Shown here piece after piece: positions 42,220 to 50,568 of a stretch of DNA of 64,000 nt. The position numbers were made by a program, and so were the translations under genes. The DNA is taken from NCBI RefSeq assembly GCF_004310335.1, contig NZ_SIRS01000001.1, forward strand, positions 496,001-560,000. The letters are read 5' to 3'. Position 1 is the first letter of the stretch, and each line of letters opens with the position of its first letter. The DNA comes from Hyunsoonleella pacifica (GTDB lineage Bacteria > Bacteroidota > Bacteroidia > Flavobacteriales > Flavobacteriaceae). The notes under the pieces were generated by a model. The model saw only the letters and a program-made list of their open reading frames with translations. It did no database searches and was not told where the DNA came from.

Positions 42220-43668
42220 TTAATAATACGTATAGCGTCTTACTTTAGATATATATTTTGCAAGTCTTATAACCTGATGGCTATACCCGTATTCGTTATC
42301 ATACCATATATATAGTATTACATTTTTTCCGTCTGAACGCACAATAGTTGCTTTACTGTCATAAATTGAAGGAGCTGAGCACCCAACAATATCGCTAGAT
42401 ACGAGTTCATCACTAAGCTCATATTTTATCTGTTCAACCAAATCTCCCTCTAAAGCATATTTTTTAATAGTTGAGTTGATGCCGTTTAGAGATGTTTTTC
42501 TATCTAATTCTAAATTTAAGATAGCTAGCGAACCATTAGGAACAGGAACTCTAATAGCATTAGATGTTAGTTTTCCTTCTAAACTAGGTAATGCTTTAGC
42601 TACTGCTTTTCCTGCACCAGTTTCTGTAATTACCATATTTAGCGCGGCAGCACGACCACGTCGGTATTTCTTATGAAAGTTATCTACCAAATTTTGATCA
42701 TTGGTGTAAGCATGAATGGTTTCTAAATGCCCACTCTTTACGCCATAAGAACCTTCTATTGCCTTTAAAATTGGAGTTATAGCATTAGTGGTACATGATG
42801 CGGCTGAAAAAATATCAATAGTATCAGGATTGTAATCAAAATGGTTAACGCCATGTACAATATTTGGAATTTCTTTTCCAGGTGCAGTAAGTAACACTTT
42901 TTTTACACCTTTTGCTTTTAAGTGTCTAGATAAAGCTTCTTTATCTCTAAAAGCACCCGTATTATCAATTACTAATGCATTGCTAATACCATATTGGGTA
43001 TAATCAATTTTTTCAGGGGCATCAGAAGAAATTATTTTTACCGTAGTGCCATTTACAATCAGAGCACTATTTTTTAAATCAGCAGAAACAGTCCCTGCAA
43101 ATCCACCATGAATAGAATCATTATTAAATAAAGATGCTCTTTTCTCTAAGATTTCTTTAGTTATAGCACCTCTAGTTACTATAGCTCTTAAGCGTAGTTG
43201 ACTGCCTTTTCCGGTTTTTGCCATTAATTCTCGCGCAACCAGTCTGCCAATTCTTCCAAACCCATAAAGTATGACATCTTTTGGCTCTATAGATTTGCTT
43301 TTGCCAGCATCTTTAATTTTGTTAGCTACAAAGTGTATAGCATCATCAAATTTATTTTCTTCTAAATGAAATTCGTATGTTAATTTACCAATATCCAATT
43401 TAGCCGGAGGTATATTGAGTTGTTTTATTGCCTTTGCAATTTCAACAGAATCAAAAATTGAAATGGGTTTTTGGACAAACTTACCAGCGTAGTCGTGTAA
43501 GTTTAAAATCTCACTCACATTTTTGTCAATAAGTTGATTTTTGAAGAGAATTAACTCAATGGAGTTATCGTACCAAAGATCACTAATAACTTTAATAAAT
43601 TCAACTGTTGCTCTTCGGCGATCTGCTTGAAACGCTAACTCTTTTTCGTAAGTTGCATCTGTAGACAT
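42220..43668 (-). CDS. gap: Glyceraldehyde-3-phosphate dehydrogenase, N-terminally extended
   Basis: A 482-residue protein. Residues about 131-482 are a full GAPDH: NAD fold YGFGRIGR (135-142), catalytic SAASCTTNAI (Cys292), HAYTNDQNLVD, and WYDNEYGYSHQVI near the end. Residues 1-130 are an extra helical domain (DRRRATVEFIKVISDLWYDN) found in a long GAPDH subtype; its role is unknown. A - strand TACTTTTG element lies upstream and a hairpin downstream. It is single-gene. Typical GAPDH has about 335 residues. Confidence 0.93.
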   Translation of the reverse strand: MSTDATYEKELAFQADRRRATVEFIKVISDLWYDNSIELILFKNQLIDKNVSEILNLHDYAGKFVQKPISIFDSVEIAKAIKQLNIPPAKLDIGKLTYEFHLEENKFDDAIHFVANKIKDAGKSKSIEPKDVILYGFGRIGRLVARELMAKTGKGSQLRLRAIVTRGAITKEILEKRASLFNNDSIHGGFAGTVSADLKNSALIVNGTTVKIISSDAPEKIDYTQYGISNALVIDNTGAFRDKEALSRHLKAKGVKKVLLTAPGKEIPNIVHGVNHFDYNPDTIDIFSAASCTTNAITPILKAIEGSYGVKSGHLETIHAYTNDQNLVDNFHKKYRRGRAAALNMVITETGAGKAVAKALPSLEGKLTSNAIRVPVPNGSLAILNLELDRKTSLNGINSTIKKYALEGDLVEQIKYELSDELVSSDIVGCSAPSIYDSKATIVRSDGKNVILYIWYDNEYGYSHQVIRLAKYISKVRRYTYY

Positions 43669-43698
43669 TTTTTGTAAGTTTAGTGGTTTTTAATGTTG

Positions 43699-43706
43699 CA
43701 AAAGTA
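43699..43706 (-). promoter_or_regulatory. -7 element of the gap promoter
   Basis: On the - strand the site reads TACTTTTG (TAnnTTTG), 31 nt upstream of the gap ATG. The -33 element is not clear. Confidence 0.5.
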
Positions 43707-43747
43707 TCATATTTCAAACGTTTTCGTAAAACATTTTCATAAAAAAA

Positions 43748-43770
43748 ACAGCACTTTTAAAAGTGCTGTT
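43748..43770 (-). terminator. Terminator of the HtrA gene
   Basis: Self-complementary AACAGCACTTT/AAAGTGCTGTT stem followed on the - strand by a run of T, 23 nt after the htrA stop. Confidence 0.85.
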
Positions 43771-43792
43771 TTTTCAATATGAAATTTATTTT

Positions 43793-45205
43793 TTATCGAA
43801 TAAAATGACTCTCTTTCTCTCCATCTAAATTAATAAGCTCTAATTCAAGCGCTTCATTAATAGAATGAGTTTTTAAAACGGTTTTTACATCATCAATGCT
43901 ATTTATAGCAATACCATTAATTTTTGTTATAATCGATCCTTTGCCAATATTATTCTTTTTCCAATAATTTATTATTCTTTCGTTACCATCTAATCGGTCT
44001 ATTTTTACTCCACTTTTTGCCTTGAACTTTTTCAACTCCTTTGGTTTTGCATTTTTAATTAGTCCTACATAAGGCAAAATAGCAGAGGGTGCTGGTTTAA
44101 TAAGTTTTACAGGAACAGTTTTGATATCTCCATCACGTAAAAAAGTGACATCAACAATATCGTCAGGACTTTTAGTATTTAAATGACCTTTAAGATCGGA
44201 AAACTTTAAAATTTTAATGTTATCTATTTTTTTAATGATATCTCCTTCTTTAATGCCAGCAGCTTCAGCTCCAGAGTCTTCTTCAATACTATCAACATAA
44301 AAACCTTCTGTATCGTCTATATCTTTTCTTTCAGCAGCTGTGCTGTTTAATGCCACTCCAAATACACCTAAAATACCATTTTGTACATTACCATATTCCA
44401 TGATATCATTTACCACCTTTCGTGCGATGTTACTTGGTACAGCAAACGAATACCCTACATAAGAACCTGTTTGTGAGGAAATAGCAGTGTTAATACCTAT
44501 CAGCTCTCCATTTGTGTTAACAAGAGCACCTCCAGAGTTTCCTGGATTTACAGCAGCGTCTGTTTGTATAAAAGATTGTGATGCATTACCTGATAAGTCT
44601 CTCGCTTTAGCACTGATAATACCGGCCGTTACTGTTGAAGTTAAATTAAATGGATTACCAACAGCCAGTACCCATTCGCCTATTTTTGCATTATCTGAAT
44701 CGCCAAATGTGACTACGGGTAAGTCTTCATCAGCTTCAATTTTTAAAAGCGCAATATCCGTTTTTGGATCAGTTCCAACAATTTTTGCTTCGTAAGTTTT
44801 ATTGTTATTTAAAGTCACAGATAGCTCCTGAGACTTATCAATGACGTGATTGTTAGTAATAATGTAACCATCAGGAGTAATGATGACTCCTGAGCCAGTT
44901 CCTAATTGTGCACGCTGTGGGCTTCTACCTAAAAATAAGTCTTCAAAAGTCATTCTTCCTCTACTTAAAGTTACATTTTTTACGTGTACAACAGCATTTA
45001 CTGTGTTTTCGGCAGCAGTAATAAAATCAGGTGTTTCTAATGGCTTATAAATAGTGTTTGATGTGGCTGTGGGAATTAAAGATGGTTGTTCCTCAACAGT
45101 TTCAACCACCACAGTTTTTTCTTTTTCTAAAAATAGTTTGTAGCCTCCTAGTGTTAATATACCACCAAGAGCTGAAACCAATACTAGTGTTAAAATCTTC
45201 TTCAT
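43793..45205 (-). CDS. htrA: Periplasmic serine protease, DegP/HtrA family
   Basis: A 470-residue protein with an N-terminal signal anchor (about 3-22), a trypsin-like domain with catalytic His120 (TNNHVID), Asp150 (KTDIALLKI) and Ser224 (GNSGGAL), and two PDZ domains (about 260-370 and 385-470). It degrades misfolded envelope proteins. It is divergent from dapF and ends in its own terminator. Confidence 0.93.
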   Translation of the reverse strand: MKKILTLVLVSALGGILTLGGYKLFLEKEKTVVVETVEEQPSLIPTATSNTIYKPLETPDFITAAENTVNAVVHVKNVTLSRGRMTFEDLFLGRSPQRAQLGTGSGVIITPDGYIITNNHVIDKSQELSVTLNNNKTYEAKIVGTDPKTDIALLKIEADEDLPVVTFGDSDNAKIGEWVLAVGNPFNLTSTVTAGIISAKARDLSGNASQSFIQTDAAVNPGNSGGALVNTNGELIGINTAISSQTGSYVGYSFAVPSNIARKVVNDIMEYGNVQNGILGVFGVALNSTAAERKDIDDTEGFYVDSIEEDSGAEAAGIKEGDIIKKIDNIKILKFSDLKGHLNTKSPDDIVDVTFLRDGDIKTVPVKLIKPAPSAILPYVGLIKNAKPKELKKFKAKSGVKIDRLDGNERIINYWKKNNIGKGSIITKINGIAINSIDDVKTVLKTHSINEALELELINLDGEKESHFIR

Positions 45206-45313
45206 AATTTCCAGTTTAAGATATATTTATTAACGATTAAAATTAAATATTTATTGAATTTGTAATTCAACTTTAACGACGATTTAACAATCTGAAAAAC
45301 GTTATAATATTTA

Positions 45314-45321
45314 TATCTTTG
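45314..45321 (+). promoter_or_regulatory. -7 element of the dapF operon promoter
   Basis: TATCTTTG matches TAnnTTTG and lies 10 nt before the dapF ATG, so the leader would be very short. The -33 region is weak. Confidence 0.55.
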
Positions 45322-45331
45322 TCCCTTAATT

Positions 45332-46105
45332 ATGCAACAGAAATTTTACAAATATCAAGGTACAGGAAACGATTTTGTGATGATTGATAATCGTCAACAA
45401 ACGTTCGACAAAAATAATACCAATTTGGTAGCAGACCTTTGTGACCGACGTTTTGGCATAGGAGCAGATGGTTTAATTTTATTAGAAAACCATGAGAGCT
45501 ATGACTTTAAAATGGTTTATTATAACTCCGACGGCAATGAAAGTACCATGTGCGGAAATGGAGGCAGGTGTTTAGTAGCTTTTGCAAAGCATTTAGGTGT
45601 TATTTCTGAGAATGCTGTTTTTGAAGCTATCGATGGATTACATCATGCTAGTATTAAGGATGGTATTGTACGTTTACAAATGCAAGATGTGACCTCTGTA
45701 TTAAAAAAAGATGATCATATTTTTTTAGATACAGGTTCGCCTCATCACGTTCAGTTTGAGGACGCTATAGATACTTTTAAAATTAAAGCTAAAGGGTCAA
45801 AAATTAGATATGGAGCTCCTTATTTTGAAGAAGGATCAAATGTGAATTTTGTAAAGCATATTGATAATGATACCTTTAGATTGAGAACTTATGAGCGTGG
45901 TGTTGAAGATGAAACTTTGTCATGCGGAACTGGAGCTACAGCTACAGCAATAGCAATGCACTATATAGGAGAAACTGAAAAAAACATCATTTCTATACAA
46001 GTTGAAGGCGGAAAATTAGAAGTTAGTTTTGATTTTGAAGATGGTATATATACTAATGTATGGCTAGTAGGGCCGGCAAAATTTGTTTTTGAAGGTACTA
46101 TATGA
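45332..46105 (+). CDS. dapF: Diaminopimelate epimerase
   Basis: A 257-residue enzyme converting LL- to meso-diaminopimelate for lysine and peptidoglycan synthesis. Both catalytic Cys motifs are present: STMCGNGGRC and LSCGTGATATA. Opening FYKYQGTGNDFVMID is typical. It overlaps the next gene by ATGA and heads a + strand group with GNAT, mltG and DUF2279 genes, most of them envelope-related. Confidence 0.95.
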   Translation: MQQKFYKYQGTGNDFVMIDNRQQTFDKNNTNLVADLCDRRFGIGADGLILLENHESYDFKMVYYNSDGNESTMCGNGGRCLVAFAKHLGVISENAVFEAIDGLHHASIKDGIVRLQMQDVTSVLKKDDHIFLDTGSPHHVQFEDAIDTFKIKAKGSKIRYGAPYFEEGSNVNFVKHIDNDTFRLRTYERGVEDETLSCGTGATATAIAMHYIGETEKNIISIQVEGGKLEVSFDFEDGIYTNVWLVGPAKFVFEGTI

Positions 46106-46626
46106 AAACTTTAACAGGTAAACATATCAACCTTAGAGCACTAGAACCTGAAGATTTAGATTTTGTTTTTGAGATAGAAAATGATGAAACTATTTGGCAC
46201 TTAGGCAATACACAGACGCCTTTTTCTAGGTACGTTATCAAACAATATTTAGAAAATGCACTAAAAGATATTTTTGAAGCTAAACAATTGCGTTTAGTAG
46301 TAGAAAGTAAAAAAAGAGAAGCTCTTGGATTGATTGATCTATTTGATTTTGATTTTAAGAATAAAAGGGCAGGAGTTGGAATTATTGTAAAAGATGAAGC
46401 TAATAGAGCAAAGGGGTATGGTAATGAAGCTTTAAAACTTCTTATTAATTATAGCTTTACTCATTTAGGATTACATCAACTGTATTGTAATATCTCAGAA
46501 GAAAATAAAGCAAGTATTCAACTTTTTACAAAACACGGTTTTGAGAAAATCGGACTTAAAAAAGATTGGAATTATAATGGAGGAAATTACAATAACGAAT
46601 TCTTATTTCAACTTATAAAATCATAA
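46102..46626 (+). CDS. GNAT N-acetyltransferase, RimJ/RimL-like
   Basis: A 174-residue GNAT protein: LRALEPEDLDFVFEIEND at the N-terminus, then GVGIIVKDEANRAKGYGNEA with the acetyl-CoA loop, and HQLYCNISEENKASIQLFTK. It overlaps dapF by four nt. The acceptor substrate is unknown; ribosomal protein N-termini or small amines are typical for the group. Confidence 0.85.
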   Translation: MKTLTGKHINLRALEPEDLDFVFEIENDETIWHLGNTQTPFSRYVIKQYLENALKDIFEAKQLRLVVESKKREALGLIDLFDFDFKNKRAGVGIIVKDEANRAKGYGNEALKLLINYSFTHLGLHQLYCNISEENKASIQLFTKHGFEKIGLKKDWNYNGGNYNNEFLFQLIKS

Positions 46627-46627
46627 C

Positions 46628-47671
46628 ATGTATATAAAAAAAATACTTTGGGCAATAGCACTTATCGGTTTAGTTATAGCTGGTTTTTTTGCTTATTATG
46701 TGTATAATGCAATGTTGTCTCCAAATACAAATTTCAACAATGATGAAGCATACATTTATATAAAATCTACTGATAGTTATAATGAAGTAAGGTCTCAATT
46801 AGAGCCCCTTTTGAAAGACATAGCATCCTTTGATGTTTTAGCCGAGCAAAAAAAATATACATCAAATATTAAATCTGGGAAATTTGCTATAAAAAAAGGA
46901 ATGAATAATAATGATATTATCAACTCTATAAGAAGCGAAAACTTACCAATAAAAGTATCTTTTAATAATCAAAATTCATTAGAGAAGTTAGCAGGACGTG
47001 TTGCCAATCAAATTGAAGCAGACAGTCTTTCTCTTCTTGAGGCTATGACTGATACAGAATTTTTTACCTCAAATGGTTTTACTAATGAAACAGCTCTAGG
47101 AATGTATTTACCTAATAGTTATGAGTTGTATTGGAATACTACGGCAGAAACATTTAGAGACCGTATGCTTAAAGAGTATAAGCGTTTTTGGAATGAAAAA
47201 AGGATAGCAAAAGCGCATGCTATAGGTTTGTCTAAAGATCAAGTAATGACATTAGCTTCATTGGTTTATGAGGAATCTAAACAAAAATCAGAACAAGCCA
47301 GGATTGCAGGCTTATATATTAATAGGCTAAATTCAGGAATACCTTTAGATTCAGATCCAACATTAAAATTTGCTGCTTATAAACTGCCTCAATATAATAA
47401 TACCATAATAAGACGTGTATTGAATGTTCATAAATCTATAGATTCTCCTTATAATACCTATAAAAATAGAGGGTTACCACCAGGACTAATTACTATGCCT
47501 AATATTTCTGCTATTGAAGCTGTTTTGAATTATGAAAAGCATAAATATATTTTTATGTGTGCAGACCCAAAACGATTTGGATATCATAAATTCGCAAAAA
47601 CATTGGCACAACACAATGCTAATGCTAGGGCTTACCATAAGTATTTGGATTCTAAAGGCATTAGAAAATAG
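46628..47671 (+). CDS. mltG: Endolytic murein transglycosylase
   Basis: A 347-residue protein with an N-terminal membrane helix (about 8-27), LysM-like segment and YceG/MltG domain. The catalytic YEES motif is at 214-217, followed by RIAGLYINRLNSGIPLDSDP and SPYNTYKNRGLPPGLI. It cuts nascent glycan strands and may end their growth. It lies one nt after the GNAT gene. Confidence 0.92.
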   Translation: MYIKKILWAIALIGLVIAGFFAYYVYNAMLSPNTNFNNDEAYIYIKSTDSYNEVRSQLEPLLKDIASFDVLAEQKKYTSNIKSGKFAIKKGMNNNDIINSIRSENLPIKVSFNNQNSLEKLAGRVANQIEADSLSLLEAMTDTEFFTSNGFTNETALGMYLPNSYELYWNTTAETFRDRMLKEYKRFWNEKRIAKAHAIGLSKDQVMTLASLVYEESKQKSEQARIAGLYINRLNSGIPLDSDPTLKFAAYKLPQYNNTIIRRVLNVHKSIDSPYNTYKNRGLPPGLITMPNISAIEAVLNYEKHKYIFMCADPKRFGYHKFAKTLAQHNANARAYHKYLDSKGIRK

Positions 47672-47673
47672 AA

Positions 47674-48582
47674 ATGTGGTTTTATAGATGTAGTGTTATT
47701 ATCTTTCTGTGTTTTAGTAACGTTATTTTTTCTCAAACCCGTTTAGAACATTTCTTAAAACCTAGTGATACTTTAAATAAACCTCGCAGAAATGCTGTTG
47801 TTATTTCTGAAGCAGCTTTAAGTGGATTAACTTTAATTGCACTGGATCAAATTTGGTATGCTGATTTTGAACGTTCAAAATTTCATACTACTGATGATAA
47901 TAATCAGTGGCTTCAAATGGATAAATTTGGTCATGTATTTACATCTTACCAAATGGGAAAACAAGGTGCAAACCTTTTAAATTGGAGTGGAGTTAGCAAA
48001 CGAGATCAATTAATTTATGGTGCTACTTTGGGGTTTGGTTTCTTAACAGCTGTAGAAGTATTAGATGGGTATTCTAGTGAATGGGGGTTTTCATGGGGAG
48101 ATGTCGGTGCTAATGCTTTAGGAACTGGCTTATATATTTCGCAAGAATTATTATGGAATGAGCAACGCATTAATGTTAAGTTTGGATTTCAACAATCCAG
48201 ATATGCAGATTTAAACCCTGAAAAGCTTGGAAATTCTTTTTCAGAGCAAATTTTAAAAGACTATAACGGTCAAACATATTGGCTTAGTTTTAACTTACAT
48301 TCATTTTTTAAAGACAGTAAAATTCCAAAATGGTTAAATGTAGCTTTAGGCTATGGGGGAGAAGGGATGCTAACAGGTACAAGAGTTACTGACAATCAAA
48401 TGTTAACAACTATTCCAAGATTTAGACAGTTTTATTTGAGTTTAGATGTAAATTTATCAAACCTAAGAACGAAATCAGCGCTGTTAAAGTCAATTTTTAG
48501 CATTTTTAATATGATAAAAATACCATTTCCTACCCTAGAATTTAATAAGAATGGGGCTGTATTTCATCTATTCCATTATTAA
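47674..48582 (+). CDS. DUF2279 (YfiM-like) exported protein
   Basis: A 302-residue protein with a signal peptide (NVIFSQT) and the DUF2279 region: WLQMDKFGHVFTSYQMGK, EVLDGYSSEWGFSWGDVGAN. The family is a putative envelope protein without known activity. It follows mltG after 2 nt and closes this run of genes. Confidence 0.8.
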   Translation: MWFYRCSVIIFLCFSNVIFSQTRLEHFLKPSDTLNKPRRNAVVISEAALSGLTLIALDQIWYADFERSKFHTTDDNNQWLQMDKFGHVFTSYQMGKQGANLLNWSGVSKRDQLIYGATLGFGFLTAVEVLDGYSSEWGFSWGDVGANALGTGLYISQELLWNEQRINVKFGFQQSRYADLNPEKLGNSFSEQILKDYNGQTYWLSFNLHSFFKDSKIPKWLNVALGYGGEGMLTGTRVTDNQMLTTIPRFRQFYLSLDVNLSNLRTKSALLKSIFSIFNMIKIPFPTLEFNKNGAVFHLFHY

Positions 48583-48604
48583 AAATTGCACTTAAACGAG
48601 TTAT

Positions 48605-48635
48605 TTTGATATTATTAAAAGAATGTGTAATTTTG
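48605..48635 (+). promoter_or_regulatory. Promoter of the lysozyme-like gene
   Basis: TTTG at 48605-48608, a 19-nt spacer, then TAATTTTG at 48628-48635; full -33/-7 arrangement. Confidence 0.65.
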
Positions 48636-48693
48636 CACGCTCAAATTTTCAAGCAGTATTACTCAGTGATTCTGTTGAAGAAATTTAATCATT

Positions 48694-49359
48694 ATGGTAA
48701 AAAATATTGCAAGTTACCTAGTATTAGCACTTACAATATGTATACTGTTACACATGTCGTTTTCAAGTAATGAAACGATAGATATTAGTAGGTATTCAAC
48801 CGATGGCTTAGTGTTAAATTACACTGTTAAGCCAGATGTAAGCATTAGGAATAATGTTAAGACATCAAAAGATGGGTACGAATCGTTTTCGCCATATCTT
48901 GGTAAATCGTTCGTTGGCTTTAAAGAAGCTTTAGCTTTTAAAGAATCTGGGGGAAATTATGCTACGATTAACACTTATGGATACTTAGGGAAGTATCAAT
49001 TTGGTAAGGAAACACTTAGGTTAATTGGTGTAAGAGATATTAATAAGTTTTTAGGCACTCCTAAATTGCAAGAGAAAGCGTTTATAGCTAATGCACAGAG
49101 AAATAAGTGGATTCTTAGAAGGGATATTAATAATTTTGTAGGAAAGCGAATTAATGGTATTCTGGTTACCGAATCTGGTATTTTAGCAGCAGCACATCTT
49201 GCTGGAGCTGGTAGTGTAAAAAAATACTTGAGAAGTTACGGATTAGATAATTTTGCTGATGGATACGGAACAACAGTAGCTTATTACATGAAAAAATTCT
49301 CTAGTTATGACACGTCTTTCTTGAAAGCAAATAAAAAAGCTAAAGTGAATTCTATTTAG
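48694..49359 (+). CDS. Lysozyme/transglycosylase-like exported protein
   Basis: A 221-residue protein with an N-terminal hydrophobic signal (about 5-22) and an SLT/lysozyme-like domain: ALAFKESGGNYATINTYGYL with Glu84 as probable catalytic acid, GKYQFGKETL, and AAAHLAGAGSVKKYL. It likely cleaves or binds peptidoglycan. Separate promoter and terminator flank it. The terminator hairpin lies inside the 3' end of the convergent gene. Confidence 0.75.
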   Translation: MVKNIASYLVLALTICILLHMSFSSNETIDISRYSTDGLVLNYTVKPDVSIRNNVKTSKDGYESFSPYLGKSFVGFKEALAFKESGGNYATINTYGYLGKYQFGKETLRLIGVRDINKFLGTPKLQEKAFIANAQRNKWILRRDINNFVGKRINGILVTESGILAAAHLAGAGSVKKYLRSYGLDNFADGYGTTVAYYMKKFSSYDTSFLKANKKAKVNSI

Positions 49360-49363
49360 AAAT

Positions 49364-50080
49364 TCAGCTTTTATGAATAATAAAAATAGTAGGCCTTTTA
49401 TGAAGGTCTACTTTTTTTTTGCTCCAAACTCTTGCAGGTAAGGTTTTTATATATTCACTAGGTAGTGTAATGTCACAAGCTATACAAACGTTAGTGTCTC
49501 CTGATACTGTAGTACAAATGTCTTCTAGTAGTTTGTTATTCCTGTACGGTGTTTCAATGAAAATTTGTGATTGATTTTTATCAAAAGAGAGTCGCTCTAG
49601 GTGTTTTATTTCCTTTTTACGCTCATTTTTATCAATTGGTAAATATCCATTAAAAGTAAAACTTTGCCCGTTTAGGCCAGAACTCATCATAGCCAATAAG
49701 ATAGAAGAAGGTCCTACTAAAGGCACTACTTGTATGTCTTTTTCATGTGCAAGTTTTATAACATCTGCGCCTGGGTCTGCTACTCCTGGACAACCAGCTT
49801 CAGATAAAAGTCCAACACTTTTACCTTTTAAGCAAGGCTCTAAAAACTCGGGTAGTTCAATAGGTTGAGTGAATTTATTTAGTAGAAATATTTCTAAATC
49901 TGGTTGTGATTTCTTCGGACTGATTTTTTTGATAAACCGTCGAGCAGATTTTTCATTTTCAACAATAAATATTGAAACGTCCTCAATTGTTTTTTTTATT
50001 GAAATAGGTAATACCTCAAGAGGAGGTGTATCTCCTAATGTGGTTGGTATAAGATATAGTTTGCCTTTTGACGCCTGCAT
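49364..50080 (-). CDS. SAM-dependent methyltransferase, RsmI/tetrapyrrole methylase family
   Basis: A 238-residue protein with the RsmI-like motifs LLSEAGCPGVADPGADVI, VPLVGPSSILLAMMSSGLNG and FIETPYRNNKLLEDI. RsmI 2'-O-methylates C1402 of 16S rRNA; this shorter form may be a paralogue. A terminator of the opposite gene overlaps its 3' coding end. Confidence 0.85.
   Translation of the reverse strand: MQASKGKLYLIPTTLGDTPPLEVLPISIKKTIEDVSIFIVENEKSARRFIKKISPKKSQPDLEIFLLNKFTQPIELPEFLEPCLKGKSVGLLSEAGCPGVADPGADVIKLAHEKDIQVVPLVGPSSILLAMMSSGLNGQSFTFNGYLPIDKNERKKEIKHLERLSFDKNQSQIFIETPYRNNKLLEDICTTVSGDTNVCIACDITLPSEYIKTLPARVWSKKKVDLHKRPTIFIIHKS
49388..49420 (+). terminator. Terminator inside the 3' end of the convergent methyltransferase gene
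   Basis: AGTAGGCCTT pairs with AAGGTCTACT (one G-T wobble) followed by nine T, 28 nt after the lysozyme-like gene stop. It lies within the last codons of the - strand methyltransferase. Confidence 0.75.
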
Positions 50081-50100
50081 TCCAACAATATAAGGGTTAT

Positions 50101-50556
50101 TTATGAAATTAACTTAATGACAATTATTTCACAAGCTTCATCTAACATTTTATATACATTATCAAAGCCTTGGTTGCCACCATAATAAGGGTCTGGGACA
50201 CTTAAGTTTTCATTTGGTGTAATTTCATTTAGAATGAGTTTTACTTTTGATAGATCATTCTCGTTTTTTGCCATAGATACAATATGATTGTAATTTGACT
50301 CGTCCATAGCGTAAATCAAATCAAACTCCTCAAAATCACTTTTTACAAATTGTCTTCCTCTTAGATGAGTGATATCTATATTGTGTTTTTGTGCAACAGA
50401 GATGGAACGGGAATCTGGTTTACTACCTATGTGGTATGCGGCTGTTCCGGCAGAATCAACTATAAAAGTATCATTAGGAAGTTTAGATCTTAAAATGCCT
50501 TCAGCTAATGGCGAACGACAAATATTGCCTAAGCATACCATTAGAATTTTAGTCAT
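50101..50556 (-). CDS. Low-molecular-weight protein-tyrosine phosphatase
   Basis: A 151-residue phosphatase with the P-loop CLGNICRS (Cys8 nucleophile, Arg14) and the general acid region VPDPYYGG. It is downstream of dnaA and upstream of the methyltransferase on the - strand. The target is unknown. Confidence 0.92.
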   Translation of the reverse strand: MTKILMVCLGNICRSPLAEGILRSKLPNDTFIVDSAGTAAYHIGSKPDSRSISVAQKHNIDITHLRGRQFVKSDFEEFDLIYAMDESNYNHIVSMAKNENDLSKVKLILNEITPNENLSVPDPYYGGNQGFDNVYKMLDEACEIIVIKLIS

Positions 50557-50568
50557 CGTTTATTGAAT

